Source of the DNA: Flavobacterium xinjiangense
GTDB lineage: Bacteria; Bacteroidota; Bacteroidia; Flavobacteriales; Flavobacteriaceae
Length of the DNA: 64,000 nucleotides
Direction of reading: 5' to 3'
NCBI RefSeq assembly: GCF_900142885.1
Contig: NZ_FRCL01000002.1
Location: 341,517 to 405,516 of the forward strand
A program made the translations under genes and the position numbers. The notes beneath the pieces are model-generated. The model had not been told where the DNA came from, ran no database searches, and saw only the letters and a list, made by a program, of their open reading frames with translations. Position 1 is the stretch's first letter; each line of letters opens with the position of its first letter. Of the stretch, positions 61,644 to 64,000 are shown piece after piece.

Positions 61644-62879
61644 TTGAATTTAGAATACTTCATTGCCAAAAGACTCATCACTGCTAAAGATTATAAAAGT
61701 AGCATATCTGCGCCAATTATAAAAATTGCAATTTCGGCAATTGCTATCGGTATGATCATGATGATTGTTTCCGTGGCGACGGGAATTGGCTTGCAACAAA
61801 AAATTAGAGAAAAGGTTTCTGCTTTCAATGGACATATCATTATTTCGAATTACGACAACAATCAGTCCGAAGTTACGCTTGTGCCTATTTCTAAGAAGCA
61901 GGATTTTTATCCAAAGTTTACTTCTGTTCCAGGAATAAGTCATATTCAAGCCATCGCAACAAAAGCCGGAATTATAAGAACCGAGAAAGCTTTTGAAGGA
62001 ATTATTCTAAAAGGAGTTGGAAAAGATTACAAATGGAATAATATTAAGGAATATCTAATTTCGGGTAAACTGCCTGATTTTTCTAAAGGCCTAAATGAAG
62101 AAGTGCTGATTTCGCAATTCCTCGCTACTAGACTAAATTTACAAGTTGGTGATTCCTTCAATACATTCTTCATAAAAGAAGGTCAAAATAAACTACCCAA
62201 CATCCGAAGATTCAAAATCACGGGAATTTTCAACTCTGGTTTTCAGGAATTCGACGCTACTTATGTAATAGGAGATATTCGTCACCTGCAACGTATTAAT
62301 AAATGGAGTCCAGATGAAGTAGGAGCTTTCGAAGTTTTTGTAAATGATTTCAACAATATAAAAACAACTGGCGAGCAGGTCTATGAGGAAACATCTTCTA
62401 CACTTGATACGAAAACCATAATCGAAAAATATAGCTACATATTCGAGTGGCTTCAATTGTTCGATTTAAATATCATAATCATATTAGTGGTTATGATATT
62501 AGTGGCAACAATCAACATGGTGGTTGCGCTATTAGTTCTTATTCTCGAGCGAACCCAAATGATAGGAATATTAAAGGCATTAGGTGCAGATAATTGGTCG
62601 GTTAGAAAAATATTTCTCTACAACGCCTTTTATCTTATAGTGAGAGGATTGTTTTGGGGGAATTTAATTGGGATATCTTTATTATTAATCCAGCAATATT
62701 TTGGAATAATCAAACTCAACCCAGAAAATTACTATGTCAACCAAGCACCAGCATATCTTAACTTGGGTTATGTACTATTATTGAATCTACTCACGGTCAC
62801 CGTTTGTTTCCTAGTGTTATTAATTCCTTCCTATATAATAACCAAAATATCTCCTGTAAAAGCCATTCGTTTCGACTAG
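61644..62879 (+). CDS. ABC transporter permease, FtsX/LolE-like
   Basis: The 411-residue protein has an N-terminal TM (IKIAISAIAIGMIMMIVSVATGI), a large periplasmic MacB-PCD-like domain and three C-terminal TMs containing the FtsX signature (LALERTQMIGILKALGADNWSVRKIF region). Such permeases release lipoproteins from the inner membrane (LolCE) or serve other envelope transport. No ABC ATPase gene is adjacent. The N-terminus MNLEYFIAKRL fits the family, and its codon is TTG at 61644, so a TTG start is used. Confidence 0.85.
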   Translation: MNLEYFIAKRLITAKDYKSSISAPIIKIAISAIAIGMIMMIVSVATGIGLQQKIREKVSAFNGHIIISNYDNNQSEVTLVPISKKQDFYPKFTSVPGISHIQAIATKAGIIRTEKAFEGIILKGVGKDYKWNNIKEYLISGKLPDFSKGLNEEVLISQFLATRLNLQVGDSFNTFFIKEGQNKLPNIRRFKITGIFNSGFQEFDATYVIGDIRHLQRINKWSPDEVGAFEVFVNDFNNIKTTGEQVYEETSSTLDTKTIIEKYSYIFEWLQLFDLNIIIILVVMILVATINMVVALLVLILERTQMIGILKALGADNWSVRKIFLYNAFYLIVRGLFWGNLIGISLLLIQQYFGIIKLNPENYYVNQAPAYLNLGYVLLLNLLTVTVCFLVLLIPSYIITKISPVKAIRFD

Positions 62880-62954
62880 ATTTTCATTTGGGCGTTTCCC
62901 TTTATAAAAAGGAGGCTATTATCGATTAAGGTGATAACCTCTTTTTTATAAACG

Positions 62955-63030
62955 GTCGGGCTATTCGCTGCAAGTCCTCGTCAAGTTTCGTTTCACTTCA
63001 CTTTCCTGTGGGCTTTCCACTGCTATCCCT
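62955..63030 (+). repeat. Interspersed intergenic repeat, copy 8 (plus orientation, degenerate core)
   Basis: The ends GTCGGGCTATTCGCTGCAA and TTTCCACTGCTATCCCTAACG match the family, but I see no clear stem in the core. It lies in the 900-base spacer before the rRNA operon. Confidence 0.55.
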
Positions 63031-63173
63031 AACGCGCGAAGCGCTTCATCGACTTGGTGGTTCAGTCATAGATGAAATCTCTTTACCTTATATATAGGAG
63101 GAAATTGTCTGATTAGAATATTCCATTTCTACATATATATAGTGACATCGACAGCTTTTTATTCATAAAGTCA

Positions 63174-63215
63174 TCCTTTTCTTGGGGAAGTCCCGAGGCG
63201 TCGGCCGGGGAGAGG
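63174..63215. repeat. G/C-rich intergenic repeat, degenerate third copy
   Basis: CCTTTTCTTGGGGAAGTCCCGAGGCGTCGG continues into CCGGGGAGAGG (in two parts from 63175). The GTCCCGAGGCxTCGG portion resembles the copy at 60264. It lies ahead of the first rRNA promoter. Confidence 0.35.
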
Positions 63216-63298
63216 AAAAAACTTTACTTTCAAAATTCACGTTTCCAGCGAGTTAAAGCGAGCGTTAAGAAAACGTCAAAAAAAAGCGTTTAAAAAGC

Positions 63299-63328
63299 TT
63301 GCGAAAGCGAATAAAGGTGGTACTTTTG
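63299..63328 (+). promoter_or_regulatory. rRNA promoter P1
   Basis: TTG (63299-63301) and TACTTTTG (63321-63328) are 19 bases apart and followed by CACCCGC, a downstream sequence shared by all three rrn promoters here. Confidence 0.75.
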
Positions 63329-63346
63329 CACCCGCAACAAGCATAC

Positions 63347-63362
63347 GTTCTTTAACAAACTG
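63347..63362 (+). promoter_or_regulatory. boxA-like antitermination element 1
   Basis: GTTCTTTAACAAACTG resembles the bacterial rrn boxA (TGCTCTTTAACA), the NusB/S10 binding site. It follows promoter P1 by about 20 bases. Confidence 0.65.
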
Positions 63363-63419
63363 ACAAGTATTCTGAATCTGAAACGAGAATTTATTTTCAA
63401 AAAAAAGATTTCAAAAAGC

Positions 63420-63450
63420 TTGTGAGATTAGAAAACGGATGTTACATTTG
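63420..63450 (+). promoter_or_regulatory. rRNA promoter P2
   Basis: TTG (63420-63422) and TACATTTG (63443-63450) are 20 bases apart and followed by CACCCCGC. Confidence 0.75.
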
Positions 63451-63470
63451 CACCCCGCAAAACAAGCAAA

Positions 63471-63486
63471 GTTCCTTGACAAATTG
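63471..63486 (+). promoter_or_regulatory. boxA-like antitermination element 2
   Basis: GTTCCTTGACAAATTG is a variant of element 1, at the same place relative to promoter P2. Confidence 0.5.
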
Positions 63487-63544
63487 ATAAGAAAACGAGA
63501 AGAAAAAGAAAACGAAAATTTTCTAAAAAAACTTCAAAAATTTC

Positions 63545-63575
63545 TTGCCAGTTAAGAAAAGAAGTTGCACTTTTG
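63545..63575 (+). promoter_or_regulatory. rRNA promoter P3
   Basis: TTG (63545-63547) and CACTTTTG (63568-63575) are 20 bases apart and followed by CACCCGC. The first base of the -7 box differs from consensus. Confidence 0.65.
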
Positions 63576-63633
63576 CACCCGCTTTGAGAGACACACAATG
63601 TGAGTTAAACAAGACGAGAAACAAGAAGAACAC

Positions 63634-63649
63634 GTTCCTAGACATATTG
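63634..63649 (+). promoter_or_regulatory. boxA-like antitermination element 3
   Basis: GTTCCTAGACATATTG is the third and most diverged boxA-like copy, nearest to 16S rRNA. Confidence 0.45.
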
Positions 63650-63660
63650 AATTGACAGCC

Positions 63661-63681
63661 GTCTCGTCCAAAAGACGAGAC
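63661..63681 (+). promoter_or_regulatory. rRNA leader hairpin
   Basis: GTCTCGTC, loop CAAAA and GACGAGAC form an 8-bp stem about 100 bases before 16S rRNA. It may help processing of the precursor. Confidence 0.45.
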
Positions 63682-63779
63682 AAATAATAAAGAGTAATAG
63701 AATCGAAAGATTTGAAAAAACCACTAGAACTTCAGTCACATAAACAAAGAGGTCAGATTTATCTGGACTCACACAATAT

Positions 63780-64000
63780 ACGATGAAGAGTTTGATCCTG
63801 GCTCAGGATGAACGCTAGCGGCAGGCTTAACACATGCAAGTCGAGGGGTATAGGTTTTCGGACCTAGAGACCGGCGCACGGGTGCGTAACGCGTATGCAA
63901 TCTACCTTTCACAAAGGGATAGCCCAGAGAAATTTGGATTAATACCTTATAGTAATACGACTTGGCATCAAGATGTATTTAAAGATTTATCGGTGAAAGA
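63780..64000 (+). rRNA. rrs: 16S ribosomal RNA, 5' part (cut by window edge)
   Basis: The sequence contains AGAGTTTGATCCTGGCTCAG, the universal 16S start (27F site), followed by GATGAACGCTAGCGGCAGGC and TAACACATGCAAGTCGAG, a form typical of Bacteroidota. The start is set by aligning GAAGAGTTTG to E. coli positions 6-15. The remainder of the gene lies beyond the window. Confidence 0.97.

Noticed and set aside
63299..63649. Spaced repeated units upstream of 16S rRNA, first suspected to be a CRISPR-like array
   Set aside because: The repeats are diverged, only three in number, and align with promoter -33/-7 boxes and boxA sequences, which explains them as tandem rRNA promoter modules.

Overview
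The window is an AT-rich chromosomal segment of a Flavobacterium-like member of the Bacteroidota. Signs of this are the many TAnnTTTG promoter -7 boxes, a GldA-type gliding-motility ATPase, monofunctional PheA and TyrA with a DAHP synthase/chorismate mutase type II fusion, a TonB operon with two exbD genes, and a 16S rRNA gene with Bacteroidota-like promoters at the right edge. Nearly all of it is core metabolism. I see no prophage, insertion sequence, CRISPR array or defence island.

Layout. 1-12 kb holds homoserine and sulfur metabolism: the end of thrA, an OsmC protein, an O-acylhomoserine sulfhydrylase, an Rrf2 regulator, a TauE/SafE exporter, and an assimilatory sulfate operon (cysH-cysD-cysN-sulfite reductase-siroheme genes) followed by a ferredoxin-NADP reductase. 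12.2-17.4 kb is a methionine unit: a SAM-I riboswitch, a methionine synthase split into two genes, and metF. 17.7-20 kb holds gldA (minus strand) and a dicarboxylate symporter. 20.1-24.5 kb is a Phe/Tyr operon (pheA, aminotransferase, tyrA, DAHP synthase/chorismate mutase). A complete ribosome-mediated attenuator precedes it: a leader peptide rich in Phe and Tyr, a protector pairing, an antiterminator pairing and an intrinsic terminator. 24.5-26.8 kb has a secreted protein, rsgA and dtd. 26.9-34.7 kb is a tandem cluster of four secreted DUF3857/transglutaminase-fold proteins; the last three have lost the catalytic Cys and His. 34.8-42.9 kb contains a MazG-like protein, aroA, queA, a SIMPL protein, kynureninase, a hybrid histidine kinase and a glycine-zipper lipoprotein. 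43-51.3 kb has a flavin reductase/FeS-photolyase operon, a penicillin-acylase homologue, kynurenine monooxygenase, and a HerA-like ATPase with a cupin. 51.6-57.4 kb is exbB-exbD-exbD-tonB-small membrane protein-PstS-like-TPR. 57.6-62.9 kb holds queE, a DinB protein, a methyltransferase, a YkgJ-type protein, a NamZ-like muramidase and an FtsX-type permease. 62.9-64 kb is the rRNA leader with three tandem promoter/boxA units and the first ~220 bases of 16S rRNA.

How the genes connect. Sulfate is activated by CysDN and reduced by an APS-reductase-type CysH and a siroheme sulfite reductase, whose cofactor is made by CobA and the Met8/CysG-N-like protein. Electrons plausibly come from ferredoxin via the FNR. 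Sulfide then enters homocysteine through the sulfhydrylase, and MetH/MetF make methionine under SAM control.

The main non-coding discoveries are the pheA attenuator, an eight-copy family of intergenic repeats with conserved ends and variable but self-complementary cores, a 19-nt near-duplicate of the SAM riboswitch P4 arm downstream of the aptamer, a long hairpin between exbB and exbD, and the triplicated rRNA promoter/boxA module. All calls come from reading the sequence; no searches were run.
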